Part shown: piece after piece, positions 9,839-20,805 of the stretch
Numbering within the stretch: the first letter of the stretch is position 1
Layout of the letters: every line of letters begins with the position of its first letter
Assembly (NCBI GenBank): GCA_001970955.1
Contig: MPUH01000008.1
Location: 62,001 to 126,000 of the forward strand
DNA: 64,000 nucleotides
Origin: Stentor coeruleus
Taxonomy: Eukaryota > Ciliophora > Heterotrichea > Heterotrichida > Stentoridae
Direction of reading: 5' to 3'
Made by a program: the position numbers and the translations under genes
The notes under the pieces: model-generated
What the model was told of the DNA's origin: nothing
Database searches by the model: none
What the model saw: the letters and a program-made list of their open reading frames with translations, nothing else

Positions 9839-10182
9839 ATTTTATATTATGATTATCATACATAGAAAAAGCAGCTATAAATTTTGGGAATTTTAAGGGC
9901 AGTTGCTAGAAATTAGTTATTATTACCGAAGGATTAATAGGATAAAAGCATTAAGACACATTATAATAATTATTTAGCGAAATGTATATAAAGCTTTGAT
10001 AAGATAAAAATTAATAAGTTTTTCTTACTATTAGCTTCTTCTTTTTCCCAACGACTCCTTTATTACTTTTCTTAATATTTATTTGATTATCACACTTCAT
10101 ATAATATGTTTTTTTGTAATAATTTTACTCTTAAACTCCATATATTTTCTATTCAATTCCAAGCTAATACATTAATTAACTG
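9839..10182. other. Intergenic between two 7-TM paralogues
   Basis: 344 bp between the start of copy 1 and the stop of copy 2. AT-rich, no gene or RNA gene recognised. Confidence 0.6.
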
Positions 10183-11062
10183 TTAATAATCAGCATTAAT
10201 CACACCCTCTCCTGAATAATCTCCTAAAATCTCTTCAGCAATATCCATAATAAGCGTTCCCCTAGTATCATCTTTCAGCTTGTATAAATAAACCAAAAAA
10301 AATCCACACGGAATAATTTCCCCAATGAAATACGATAAAAAATATAAAAGGCATCTAAAATAATCCTTACCTTGAACCAAAATCCGATACTCTACTAAAA
10401 CCTTCACCAAAAGCATATTCACTAGAAGCTAATATATAAAAAATGCATAAAAAAAACAGTATATTGCCTTTGAAATTCTTAAAAGTATTTTCTGCCATCG
10501 AATGCTTTAATACTTTCAATAAAAGAAATATATGTACTAGGCTTGTAGTAGTAATTAATAATATAAACCCTAGAAATGAGTACATTATTACTTGATCAAT
10601 TTTATCACTATTAACACCATATAATAATGTTATCAAAGCTGTCATAAAAGAAGATATACTTCCAAGTATATATCTAGCTATTTCTACTCGATAAATTTTT
10701 GTGTCTATAGTAAGACTATCATTGAAGTTGTAGTATAAAACAATGATTATATAGTAAATTGTAAGCCAAATACTAAAAATGCAACAGGCAGTTATGTTTG
10801 ATATGAAATGCCGTGATCTTATGCTGTTTATAAAACTCCCAGATGATAGTAGTAGGATTCGAGCTAAATATGAAATACTTAAAAAAGCTACACATAAAAG
10901 GATTAGGATAATTTTTATTTGATTCTTGTATGCGAATAGCATAGGATACCTAAATCTTTGTACGACGAAAAATAGCAAAGCCGAATAACAAAATACAAGA
11001 AACCAGATGATTGCTTGGAATAAAGCCCTAGTTGAGTAATAGTTGTATATATATTCTACCAT
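10183..11062 (-). CDS. Multi-pass (about 7-TM) family protein, copy 2
   Basis: Two exons join across a 16-nt intron, GTAAGGATTATTTTAG (minus strand, 10355-10370), giving 287 residues. The 16-nt length restores frame exactly between GSR and CLLYFLSYFIGE. The latter aligns with the LFFLLFYLGELLPF region of copy 1. Family marks are VQRFRYPMLFAYKNQIK after TM1 and LARILLL after TM2. The C-terminal tail ILGDYSGEGVINADY resembles copy 1. Same strand and order as copies 1 and 3, so tandem duplication is likely. Function unknown. Confidence 0.75.
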
Positions 11063-11207
11063 AAAAGATAATAAGTCTAAAAAGGAATATTTTTTATAAG
11101 ATTCTACATGTTAGTTAGAATATTGATTAAAAAATATTTTTTATGCTGATTTGGAGGTTTTATATATGTTATAGAATTATATTAGTAACTGGCTAAATTA
11201 TTTTTAA

Positions 11208-12104
11208 CTAATTTTTATGTTTATCTTCAATATCGATAGTGCAAATTGGGAACTCTACTGAGGATCTTTTGTAAAAGATTTCATCTGCAACATCATCAAA
11301 GTTTAAGTCATTTCTCAATTGATAGATATAAGTTAGTATAGCTGAAAGTGGTAAAATATCTGCAAAAAGTAAGTATGAGAAGTAAAAGGAAATCCTATAT
11401 TTGAATTACTTAACATACAAATTACTTGTACTCTCAGAAAGCAATGTAAAAATGAAAACAGATATAAAGCAAAAAACAAGTAGTCCAATAAACATAATAA
11501 TCTTCTTTCTAACTTCAACATAAATACTATTTGTAAGTAAAACTTTCGAAATCTTCAATAAATAAAAAGAACCGATGCTTATAACTGTAATTATTGCAAT
11601 CCAAACTATCTTCATTATCCACTGTGCCCCTTTTAAAACAATTTCTTTACTCTCCAATAATGCAACTATAACAGAAACAATTAAATAAATCACAAAAGAA
11701 ACATAAAAAATAACTCTTATGATTTTTGATCTATAAACCTGTTCTGATATCTCCAAATCACGTCTGCTGTATATATAAAAAGTTAAGACAATATAGGTAT
11801 AAACAAAAACTATAGCAAAATAATACACAAAGCATATATTTTCAAGACATTCACGAGCCATATGAGAAATTATAAGATAGTCTAATAGTAAAATAATTAT
11901 TCTTGCTGAGTAAATGTTACTGAATGATATTAGAATCACGAGGATTTGAAAAAGAATTATTTGTATTCTGTATCCCATAAGCATGCTGAACTTAAATCTA
12001 AATAGAGAAGCGCAGATAAGGGTAGTATATAAGAATATACTAATAAAAGCAAGAATTTTAAAGCATAAGCTGCTTGAGTTGTATTCGAATATAAAGAATA
12101 CCAT
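11208..12104 (-). CDS. Multi-pass (about 7-TM) family protein, copy 3
   Basis: Two exons join across the 15-nt intron GTAATTCAAATATAG (minus strand, 11395-11409), giving 293 residues and a TAG stop at 11208-11210. The spliced second exon reads ISFYFSYLLFADILPL, which aligns with the last membrane span of copies 1 and 2. Family marks are FRFKFSMLMGYRIQII after TM1 and YSARIIIL after TM2. Unlike the other copies the tail ends EDKHKN. Third member of the tandem array; function unknown. Confidence 0.75.
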
Positions 12105-12518
12105 AATTTTAATATCAATTTTGTTCTGGGATTGCGTATTTTATGTTGTAATTTTTTCTACAGTAAAATTATAGAGTCGATTAAAAGTGTTTTAAAAAAA
12201 AAACTCGAAGTGAAGGTCTGATAAAAAAATTTAGATAAACTTTTGTGTTATAGGTGGTTATAAAGTAATCCTATAAAAAATCTCATTATTTATATTCAGC
12301 TTATCTCAAAACCTTTAAAATATTCCCAAGCATTTACATCTAATACTTCTAATATTTTACATACACCTTTTAACTTATCTTATCTCAAAAATCATCATAA
12401 TTCTCATATTTATCAATATACCTAAACATAAATCTTAATAAAACCCCAGATTATTTCCTTTAAAAACCTCTACAGATTCTAGGAGTTATAAAACATGATA
12501 TATTAAATTACAGTTATA
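12105..12518. other. Divergent intergenic, 7-TM copy 3 / CFAP20
   Basis: 414 bp holding both promoters. Near CFAP20 the plus strand is C/A-rich and nearly G-free, the composition seen upstream of most plus-strand genes here. No motif is assigned. Confidence 0.5.
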
Positions 12519-13091
12519 ATGTTTAAAAATACCTTCCAATCAGGGTTTTTATCAATTTTGTACAGCATTGGAAGCAAACCATTGCAGATTTGGGATAAAA
12601 GCGTGAGGAATGGCCACATAAAGCGAATCACTGACACAGATATTCAGAGCAGCGTTCTTGAAATTATGGGAACAAATGTATCAACAACATTTATAACATG
12701 TCCAGCTGACCCTAACTCAACACTTGGTATTAAACTCCCTTTTCTTGTTATGATTATAAAGAACCTAAAGAAGTATTTTACATTTGAAGTTCAGGTTCTT
12801 GATGATAAAAACATAAGAAGGAGATTTAGAGCTTCTAATTATCAGAGTACAACAAGGGTTAAACCGTTTATATGCACAATGCCAATGAGATTAGATGAAG
12901 GGTGGAACCAGATACAATTTAATTTAAGCGATTTTACCCGCAGAGCTTATGGGACTAATTATATAGAGACTCTTCGAGTACAGCTACATGCAAATTGCCG
13001 ACTTAGAAGAATTTACTTTTCCGACCGCCTTTACTCTGAAGAAGAATTACCTCCAGAATTCAAGCTATTTTTGCCACTGCAGAAACAATAA
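12519..13091 (+). CDS. CFAP20: CFAP20/BUG22 ciliary microtubule inner protein
   Basis: A single-exon protein of 190 residues, close to the usual length of about 193. It is strongly conserved from [20 protein letters not shown] through [15 protein letters not shown] to [17 protein letters not shown] and the C-terminal [24 protein letters not shown]20 sits at the inner junction of axonemal doublet microtubules. In Paramecium and Chlamydomonas it is needed for normal ciliary beating. Nothing odd is seen. ATG is the first codon of the conserved N-terminus; the stop is TAA, followed 50 nt later by a T/A hairpin. Confidence 0.97.
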   Translation: MFKNTFQSGFLSILYSIGSKPLQIWDKSVRNGHIKRITDTDIQSSVLEIMGTNVSTTFITCPADPNSTLGIKLPFLVMIIKNLKKYFTFEVQVLDDKNIRRRFRASNYQSTTRVKPFICTMPMRLDEGWNQIQFNLSDFTRRAYGTNYIETLRVQLHANCRLRRIYFSDRLYSEEELPPEFKLFLPLQKQ

Positions 13092-14082
13092 ATAACTTAG
13101 CATAGAAACTCCTGAGTATACTTTTTAATCTGATAAATGATTTTTTATACAAAAAAAAAACATGTCATTTTTCTTATCAAAATATTTGAAGGCTTTTCAA
13201 AAACTGGGTAAAATTTATAAGCTGGTAATAAAAATATTGAAAAAAAAAGCCATATGACGATGAATTCCAAGATATCATGAAAAGATCATAAAAAAAAAGA
13301 ACAGAAAAAAACTTTGATATTTAAAAAAGGTAAAAGCTTTAGAAAAAAAACAAAAACAAAAATGATAAGAAAGAGAAAAGCTATGAAGATATTTAAATAT
13401 TAAAGTTTTACATATACTAAGACAGAAAATGAGCTCAAAAAAAAGATGATGAAACAATAAAAGTTATGGGCACTTGCTTTCACCTAAAGTAAAGATATAA
13501 AAATTCCTAAACTGAAGAATTTGAATAGAATTTAAGATTAGGATTTATATATAAGAATTAAAATACCGGTAAGATTATTTTTATCCTAGAGTTCATAAAC
13601 AAAAAGACAAGTGATTGAAAAAATAAATAATAAACGAAATTTGCGAATAACTCAAAGGAAAATAGTTAATAAAAAATCAGAATAAAGCTAAGAATATTTG
13701 GCTTAGGAAATCGATGAGTTATGAAAATTTAGAAAAATCTCAAATCAGAACTATCCAAAATCCATCTAGAGTTGATTAGAATTTCCTAGTTAATAATTAA
13801 GTAAACTAATATAAAATTTTTGAGTTAAAGATTTTAATGATTTTCCTATAGTCTCATTTTTCACATACAATCCCTAAAGTAACTTTCAATAAGACTTAAA
13901 TACATCATATCCACAAATAATTATCACATCATATAAATATTTTAAACCAAACAATATCATCCAATATAATCACTATATCCGATACCTCATTATAATTTTT
14001 TTATCATACCAACCCACATAAAATAGGCAAATTCTTCTTCTAATCTACTTAAAAATAAACAATCAAATAACATAAAATCATT
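13092..14082. other. Long A-rich intergenic stretch, possibly decayed coding sequence
   Basis: 990 bp without an acceptable frame. The left part is purine- and A-rich on the plus strand. It reads as Lys-rich fragments broken by many stops, which may be a very decayed gene or simply 3'-flank composition. The last 250 bp turn C/A-rich and G-poor, as upstream of other plus-strand genes. Confidence 0.45.
13141..13164. terminator. T6-ATAC-A10-CATG element after CFAP20
   Basis: A T-run, ATAC and an A-run followed by CATG, starting 50 nt after the CFAP20 stop. It forms at least a 6-bp stem and resembles the element at 1092-1114. A role in 3'-end formation is inferred. Confidence 0.3.
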
Positions 14083-15018
14083 ATGGGTATATGTTTTCCA
14101 CTACCAAAAACAGATTCCGAAAAGTACAAAGGAAGTGAAGAAATTCCAACAAATAGAGTAGAAAGTATACAATTGCAATCTGATGAGTTTATATCAAGCT
14201 TAGCTATTTGTAATGAAGACAAATGGGTGTTAGCTCAAGAAAACCTTGTATCTATGTTTTCTGAATTCCAGTGTATAACAAAATGGACTGTAGAAGAGAG
14301 AATAAGAACTATATGTGCAGGGGAAAATTATGTTATTTTAGGTGGGAAGAATGTTGAAATTTTTACTCATTCTGGAAAACTCCAGTCTAGGCTTATAGGA
14401 CATGAGCGCCCAGTAAATGCTATGTGTAGTCAGAATCATTTACTTTTAACTGGTAGTGGGGATTGGACATTAAGACTTTGGGATATGTTTACTCAAGAAG
14501 AACTTGACAGGAATTTAATTAATTGGAATGTTGTGACAAGTCTCGCATGGGCTAATGAAAATTTAGTTGTCCAGACTAGTGAAGATTTAAGACTTAGGCT
14601 TTGGGATATTAGAGAGAAAAAAATAATGAAGTCCGCTGTAATTCATGTTGGGGACAATTTTGCTACATGTTGTGATGCTAGGGAAAATTTAGTCATAACA
14701 GGACATAGAGGGTTTAGTGGAAGCGGATGTGATATAAATTTATGGGATCTACGGAAAAAAGAATTAGTTAAGAATATTAAGACCCATTCGCAATCTGTTG
14801 AGAGTGTGAAAATTTTGGATGAAGAGTTTTTTTCGTGTTCTAAAGATGGGAAAATTGCACAGATTAATCGTAATGGTGAGGTTGTACAGATATGGACGCA
14901 TCCTGAAGAAAAGCCATTTGTTTCTATGGACTTATATAAAATAGGAATCCTTGCAGCAAATATAGAGCCAAAGGTCATGTTTTTTAATACAAACCCATTG
15001 AAGTTGAGCATAGGTTAA
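14083..15018 (+). CDS. WD40 protein with N-terminal acylation signal
   Basis: A single-exon protein of 311 residues. The start MGICF fits N-myristoylation at Gly2 with palmitoylation at Cys4, which would tether it to membrane. WD40 repeats fill the rest. Clear units include GHERPVNAMCSQNHLLLTGS with LRLWDM, LRLWDIREKK, and NLWDLRKKELVKNIKTH with SVESVKIL. About six or seven blades are present, enough for one propeller. Family within WD40 not recognised. Upstream DNA is C/A-rich and G-poor. Confidence 0.8.
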   Translation: MGICFPLPKTDSEKYKGSEEIPTNRVESIQLQSDEFISSLAICNEDKWVLAQENLVSMFSEFQCITKWTVEERIRTICAGENYVILGGKNVEIFTHSGKLQSRLIGHERPVNAMCSQNHLLLTGSGDWTLRLWDMFTQEELDRNLINWNVVTSLAWANENLVVQTSEDLRLRLWDIREKKIMKSAVIHVGDNFATCCDARENLVITGHRGFSGSGCDINLWDLRKKELVKNIKTHSQSVESVKILDEEFFSCSKDGKIAQINRNGEVVQIWTHPEEKPFVSMDLYKIGILAANIEPKVMFFNTNPLKLSIG

Positions 15019-15618
15019 ATACCTTGATGCAGGTCTTGAATGATCTTGCTGATTTTTGCTTTGTATGCGAAGTGTTAAAATTTTGTAGATATTAATAAGA
15101 TATTGAAAATATTGTACTGGAAAAATTATGATAAGGTAGCTTTGGATATGCAAGTTTTTATGGTTTTAAGTGAGTTTGATATTTTCTTGGGATCTAATTT
15201 TTCCCTTGACATAAAAGATACAAAAACCCAGTTATACCTAAACCAGTATATTTTCTCTCCTTTTCTAATAATATTTTCCCATCTTCCTTAATAAAAATTT
15301 ATCAAAAATCTCTTAAAAACCTATCAAAAAACTACAAAATCGCAAAATCAAATAAAACTTCAAATCAAAAATTATATCCTCATCCCTAACAAATTCTCAT
15401 ATCTTTCTCCCATCTTAAAACCATAATCTCTCTTACTAAATCTCAAATATACAAAACCATAATATTTTATTCTCTCTCAATACTTATTTATAATGAATAA
15501 ATCCTCAAGTAAATAAATTCAGATCTTTTCTGCATAATATCCAACATCAGCCGATTAAACACTGAATATAACTACGTGCATTTAGACCTCAAAAATCTAA
15601 TGACTCAAAAAATCTGAC
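15019..15618. other. Intergenic after WD40 gene
   Basis: 600 bp. G/T-rich just after the WD40 stop, then C/A-rich and G-poor for about 300 bp up to the next coding-like start. No gene, RNA gene or repeat recognised. Confidence 0.55.
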
Positions 15619-16980
15619 GTGGAAGAAATGATGGGCAAATATTACAAAAAACTCTTGAAGCAGTTTGTTAGATTAGAAAATTGTGAAAATTATATGGATT
15701 CTTGGACTGATGAACTAAAAAATAAAATTTATCGTGCATATGGTCGTTATATTTTATTTCTTGGTCCAATATTATCAGGCAAATTGTCCTCGCAAAGAAA
15801 TTTTCAGATAAAACAGGTTTTAAAATTCTTGACCATGAAGAAATCCTAGAAACAGTTAAGACTAAAAAGACAACTGAAGATGAGCCGTATGAGAAAGTAA
15901 GATTTTATGATTTACTTGAAGAAAAAATTTTTAATATGCAAAACCCAGAGTTTACAATAATTTTAGATGGCATTCCTTCAGAAAATCAAGTTCTAGATGA
16001 AATCGAAGCACAAGCAGATGATGAAGAAGTTAAAGATCGGACTATAGAATACATAAATGAAGTGTTTGGAAAATTTATATCAAAACTCGGATTACCTTAT
16101 CTTATCTTCCACCTTAGCACAGATGTGAAAATCCTCCAACAAAAACTTTTCAAAAAACTTGAACTTGGTTCAGAAGATGAGCTCAATGAAGACCAAATAG
16201 AACCTTTAACAAAAATATCAAATTCAACTCACAACTTGCATAAAAATTCTCCAAACTCAACAAATCCTCCCCTTTAACTTCTATAAAAAGTGTTAAGAAA
16301 AAAATATTCTATGATATTAAACCAATATTTCTAAATCTAAAACTTTTGGCAACATAAAATCAATTTTCACACCAAAATTTGCTATAATTGAAGAAACTCT
16401 ACAAAAAAATATCCTAACAATAATCAGTAATATATGCATAAATTATGACTTAGTTCATATAAACAAGTATTATAAAAGATCATATAATAAAACTGTTTAT
16501 TTATGATCAAATTGTTATTTTAACTCAATTTATTGATAATAAAAATCCTTTCAATACCCAAGATCTATGGATGAATTTATTTCTATAGAAGAAATATTAG
16601 GGAAAATTGTTGAGGTTATAATTGTCACACCAAAAATAAAAAAAAAAGCAAATTGATGCTGATAAAATACTTGTTATACATTATCCTTCACTTAAAAAAG
16701 AGGAAGATGAGGTGAAACAAAAAGAAAATGAAGAAAGGGAAGAAATTGTGCAGAAACCAAAAGAAGAACCTTTACCGCCAAGGTCTGAACCGAGAAAACC
16801 TGTAAATCTACCTAAGATGTTCTAATTATATAAAAAAAAACATACCGAAATTCATAAATAAAGATGATGACTACCTATTGGAAAAATCTCTGAAAAAAGT
16901 TTCTAAATACGTCGCAATGGGTAAATACCTTATCTTTGATGATAAAGAAAAACATAGATATCCAAGCATCCAAATTATTA
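15619..16980 (+). pseudogene. Decayed adenylate-kinase-like P-loop gene
   Basis: The first frame reads into a Walker A (YILFLGPILSGK, about 15757-15783) and then breaks: frame is lost by one base right after the P-loop lysine codon. It resumes with a plausible kinase fold: AKKFSDKTGFKILDHEEIL, then TIILDGIPSENQVLDEIE and LIFHLSTDV, ending at 16277. Coding-like fragments continue out of phase: MDEFISIEEILGKIVEVI at 16567 onward, DADKILVIHYPSLKKEEDEV about 16655-16715, then PLPPRSEPRKPVNLPKMF and KDDDYLLEKSLKKVSKYVAMG. At least four breaks are needed, so a decayed gene is more likely than one sequencing error. The layout suggests an AK-domain ciliary protein (AK7/AK8/AK9 type), which is inference. 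Confidence 0.6.
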
Positions 16981-17236
16981 CCTAAAAATTACATAAATTT
17001 ATCGAATATTAATATAAAAGTTATAATGGTTATTTGTTATATCATAATATCAACATAAACTACATATTTTTTATATAAAAAAAGTACATGAAACAGACTC
17101 AACATAATTTTTTGATTGAAATTTTTTATCCAGAAAATTTTATTAAAGTAAAGTTCTAAATGCTAAAAATTCTAAAATATTAATTTACACTTCTTTTACA
17201 ATATCTACTTCCATATATAATAAATCTATCCCAAAA

Positions 17237-17605
17237 ATGCACAAAAAATCTCAATCAGCCAAGTTTCTTTTAACATTCCATCCTCATGAAAGCTCTACTA
17301 TTCCACAATCTCCTAGATGTGATCCTTTCTCTAATATGAAACTTGCTAAAAAGCATCCTCCACTCTTACGCCCTATATGCCACAGAAGAATTGTAAGCGA
17401 AGATTTATCTAATGGATTTTTCAACATCCGTAGTGCTAGAAATATTAGCATTAAAGCTCCGATATTGAATCCAATGATTGTAACACCAAGAATAACATCT
17501 TCTGATTTTCTATCCCTAAATCCTAATTTTAAGAAGAATAGTCTGAACAGATTTGGTCATTCTAGTACTAAAAGTATTCCAAGGGTAATTAAAAAGAAAG
17601 TATAA
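17237..17605 (+). CDS. Small basic protein, unknown
   Basis: An open frame of 122 residues (MHKKSQSAKF to IPRVIKKKV), Lys/Arg/Ser/Pro-rich, no domain recognised. It is supported by its clean frame, coding-like composition and a C/A-rich upstream flank like those of real plus-strand genes. It follows the decayed kinase-like gene and faces malectin across a convergent gap. No homologue is recognised, so it remains hypothetical. Confidence 0.5.
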   Translation: MHKKSQSAKFLLTFHPHESSTIPQSPRCDPFSNMKLAKKHPPLLRPICHRRIVSEDLSNGFFNIRSARNISIKAPILNPMIVTPRITSSDFLSLNPNFKKNSLNRFGHSSTKSIPRVIKKKV

Positions 17606-18414
17606 ACTTTTTATGCATGTTTCATAGTAAATTTTTGTATATTTTAAAGGAAATTATCTTTAGATGTAATGTATTGCAAGTGATATAAAATGAATTTTGT
17701 AATTTTATATTAAATATCAATTTCTGGTGAATGAGGATAAAGGATTATATGCTAATTATTTTTTTTTAGGTGGTTTATTGAAAAGGTTTAGAGATTTTTA
17801 TAAGCTTGAATTTTTTTACTGATTTATTTATTGGATGTTTTTAGATTAGTAATTGTATGTAATATGATTAAATTGTGTTTGGGTTTTGAGATTTTTTTTT
17901 GAGGATTCTGGCTTTGGATTAAAATAATAGATTTGTAGATAAAATATATATTTTTATGATACTATAAAGAGTGATTTAAATTATTAATATGCTTATTTTT
18001 GGGTAAAAAGTGAGATAGTAAGTAATAAAAAACAATATAAATGATAAATCACGAATTAATACATAAATATAAATAATATCTATTTTAGACTCTAATCTAA
18101 ATAATTTATAATATAATTCCTTTAAAGCAAATAATCTTATCATTTCTAATATTATATAATTAAGCCTATATCAAGTTAAAAAAATGTATCATTTTTCCTA
18201 TATCAAAACTTATCCTGATAATTATTCTAATAAACTACTAAAACAAAATAAAAATTTCTATCATATCCTAATTCAATGCACATCTATCCCCTAATAGTCT
18301 AAAATTCATACAAAAATCCGTATTTGCAAAATTCAACCCAAATTTTCTCAAATAAAATCTCAATATACATACTCTATCATATAAAATCTAGAAACTAAAC
18401 CTAAAAAATCTATT
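17606..18414. other. Convergent intergenic with a composition switch
   Basis: 809 bp between two stops. The left half is G/T-rich and C-poor; the right half is C/A-rich and G-poor on the plus strand, with the switch near 18000. This is a clear example of the 3'-flank skew discussed in the findings. No gene seen. Confidence 0.6.
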
Positions 18415-19275
18415 TTATGTTCGCTTAGGCTTGGAAGGTGCTGATGGGGCATTTGATGCTCTTGTTGGAATACAAGCTGCAACTCCAAGTACAAGAACAA
18501 AAGCAATTATCACCATAGCAGGCACAGAACTAAGAACAGACCATAAAGATTGATCTTCTTCTATGATAATATGCTGATCCTCACCTACAAAATCTTCATA
18601 ATCTGTCTCATCTTCAAAGATCTTATCTGTTCTATAGCCTCTTTCTTCCTTACTGATCTCTTCCTGCATTTGCCTCTTTAAACTCTCAATATACCTTTTT
18701 TGCTCATTGTAGTTTGTTTCTTCAAGTTTTCCTTTAAATAATACTATAGCATTAATTTTTGGATTATCGTAATCGCTTTTGAGGAAATCTATTTTCATCT
18801 TGCCGCTCCTAAATCCTCCTACAGCTTCTTTACCTTTGATTAAAACTTTACCATCTACAAATTCAAAAGGAATAAATTCGTCATAAGCTGCGTACTTACC
18901 AACTTGATCGAAAATGTCTAACATTTCAACAACAACTACATCTCCGATTCTCACACTGAAAAGTTTTTCTTGTGCCTGATTGAACCAAACTTCTGAAAAC
19001 TTCAGTATTAAAACATATTTTCCAGGTTCTTCCAATGGGATAGTATAAGAAAAGTCACTAAGAGCATATCTTTCTGTCTGGTAGACCTCTGGAAATTTCG
19101 TCAACTTTATTGGGAAACTTTTTCCAAAATCACTAACAATACCTGAGGAATATCCAGTATCTGCAAAATATATCACATCATCACTAGTAGTGATTTCTGA
19201 ACCACCACAATTCACGGCATACCTAACTTTCGCAGGATCAAGAGCTAGCGCAACAGGAATCAACCACGTTAGCAT
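18415..19275 (-). CDS. MLEC: Malectin-like ER membrane protein
   Basis: A protein of 286 residues with a signal peptide (MLTWLIPVALA), a malectin domain (about 15-170) and one membrane span near 248-268 with a short basic tail. Malectin marks are RYAVNCGGSE at the start, YVLILKFSEVWFNQAQEKLFSVRIGD split across the central strand pair, and DEFIPFEFVDGKVLIKG. Malectin is an ER lectin that binds di-glucosylated N-glycans and works in early glycoprotein quality control. A Glu-rich coiled segment (EQKRYIESLKRQMQEEISK) before the membrane span also fits the animal protein. Single exon. Confidence 0.88.
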   Translation of the reverse strand: MLTWLIPVALALDPAKVRYAVNCGGSEITTSDDVIYFADTGYSSGIVSDFGKSFPIKLTKFPEVYQTERYALSDFSYTIPLEEPGKYVLILKFSEVWFNQAQEKLFSVRIGDVVVVEMLDIFDQVGKYAAYDEFIPFEFVDGKVLIKGKEAVGGFRSGKMKIDFLKSDYDNPKINAIVLFKGKLEETNYNEQKRYIESLKRQMQEEISKEERGYRTDKIFEDETDYEDFVGEDQHIIIEEDQSLWSVLSSVPAMVIIAFVLVLGVAACIPTRASNAPSAPSKPKRT

Positions 19276-19355
19276 ATTTATTTATCTAAAAAAAAAGGAC
19301 ATAAAATCGAATCATCTTGACATTCCAAAATATAAACACTTAATTTGTAAAAAGC

Positions 19356-20240
19356 TTATTTTTGCGAAATACTTATTCGTGAAACAAATTCTTCATTATG
19401 ATCACTATCATAAAACTCTTCACTACTTTCATTACTTACTCTTTTATATCTACTATTTTCAGATTTTTTAGTCTCGTATCTTGTTTCTTTATTAAGACTA
19501 CCTCTAGGAAACTCTCTACTTAAAGACTCTTTACTTTTTGCATCTCTACTTTTTGTATTTTCTTTAAATTTTGGGCTTTTAGGTCTATATTCTGAGATTG
19601 ACCCATTATTTTTTTCAGTTTTTCTTTCTTTTAAAGGTATTTTACTTGTATAATAAACTCTGTTTTCAGAGACTTTATAAAAATAGATTGTTACTTGTTT
19701 TAAAGTTTTTATAAAAAGATTCTCGATATCAGTTAAAGGAGAGTTGAGTTCTTCGATTCCTAATTTGATTTGAGGTTTTGTTGCAGTATAAAAATTCTCA
19801 TAAAGAGTTGTTGATACATGGACTATTGAAGGTAAATTTTCTAAATAAATTAAATAATCTGATGCGGAATTGAACTCTTTTGACCATAATGGTCTGAGAT
19901 TTTCAATAGTTTTATATAATTTTTCTCTACAGTTCAAAAGCTGCTCTTTTTCTTTTTTTTGCTCATGCTCACATCTTTTTATGACTTGTTCTTGAATATC
20001 AGCTTCAGTGCAACTTTTTGCTTCAGAAAGCCAATATTGTCGATATGTTTGAACAACTTTATAATACTCATCAGTTCTTTTTTTCATAAGCATTATACTA
20101 AGAGCCACACCAGTTCTGTTATTTTGAATGTAAAGGTATTCAAGTATGGTTAAAAGATCTAAATTGAAATTCATGATTGAGTCACATTCGACGCTTAATT
20201 CAGAATTCGCTTTACCTTCTCTTGTGTTAGAACAACCCAT
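19356..20240 (-). CDS. Unknown protein with MGCS dual-acylation start
   Basis: A protein of 294 residues. The start MGCSNTREG fits myristoylation at Gly2 and palmitoylation at Cys3. The middle (about 25-200) is predicted helical, with LLTILEYLYIQNNRTGVALSI. The tail after about 205 is low-complexity and rich in Ser, Lys, Arg and Glu (SKESLSREF, RGSLNKETRYE), probably disordered and phosphorylated. No family recognised. It lies 80 nt from malectin on the same strand. Confidence 0.6.
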   Translation of the reverse strand: MGCSNTREGKANSELSVECDSIMNFNLDLLTILEYLYIQNNRTGVALSIMLMKKRTDEYYKVVQTYRQYWLSEAKSCTEADIQEQVIKRCEHEQKKEKEQLLNCREKLYKTIENLRPLWSKEFNSASDYLIYLENLPSIVHVSTTLYENFYTATKPQIKLGIEELNSPLTDIENLFIKTLKQVTIYFYKVSENRVYYTSKIPLKERKTEKNNGSISEYRPKSPKFKENTKSRDAKSKESLSREFPRGSLNKETRYETKKSENSRYKRVSNESSEEFYDSDHNEEFVSRISISQK

Positions 20241-20805
20241 GTTATTTTTTATTAGTTATATTAAAATACCCATTACCTTAATAGTAAGTATTTTAACTAA
20301 AAATACTGTTTATTATAAGATTTTTAACTTCAAAATTATAGGTTTTATATATTTTGATGAAAAAATAGTCTCTAAATTTCATAGGTATAATAAATATGAT
20401 AAAGTTAGAGAATTATTCTTAGCTATATTATTGGTTATGCATTATATAAATCCATTATTTTCCTACTTTTTATGAATATGGGCTTATTATTACATTTTTT
20501 ATCTTTCACTACAGAGATTACAAAAGATGTGAAGCCATGTATTTTACGTTTAATCCTTGAACTATTAGAACTATTTTATCTACTTCAATTGTGAGATATG
20601 CAGATAAATCTTTAGAATGCAACTGCAACTTTTTTTCCAGACAGTCTTTTGTAATTTATAATCTTTATTCTCAGGATACTCTATATCTAATAGTAAAAAA
20701 AACATCTAAAATAACATAAAATAACCTTAAATACAAAAATATTATCACATAACAAATTATCAAGACCTCATCAATCTTAAATACTTAACATAATAATTTT
20801 TGGTA
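20241..20805. other. Divergent intergenic containing an inverted-repeat element
   Basis: 565 bp between the MGCS gene and GET4. No coding frame is supported. It holds the long-range inverted repeat at 20517-20655; the last 100 bp before GET4 are C/A-rich. Confidence 0.5.
20517..20655. other. Stem-loop-like element, possible ncRNA
   Basis: ATTACAAAAGA at 20517-20527 is perfectly complementary to TCTTTTGTAAT at 20645-20655, enclosing 117 nt. Inside, TGCAG and CTGCA can form a smaller hairpin. The enclosed part is less AT-extreme than the surroundings. I cannot match it to a known RNA family. Confidence 0.25.

Noticed and set aside
19190-20475. Plus-strand open frames opposite malectin and the MGCS gene
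   Set aside because: They mirror real minus-strand genes and show no domain.
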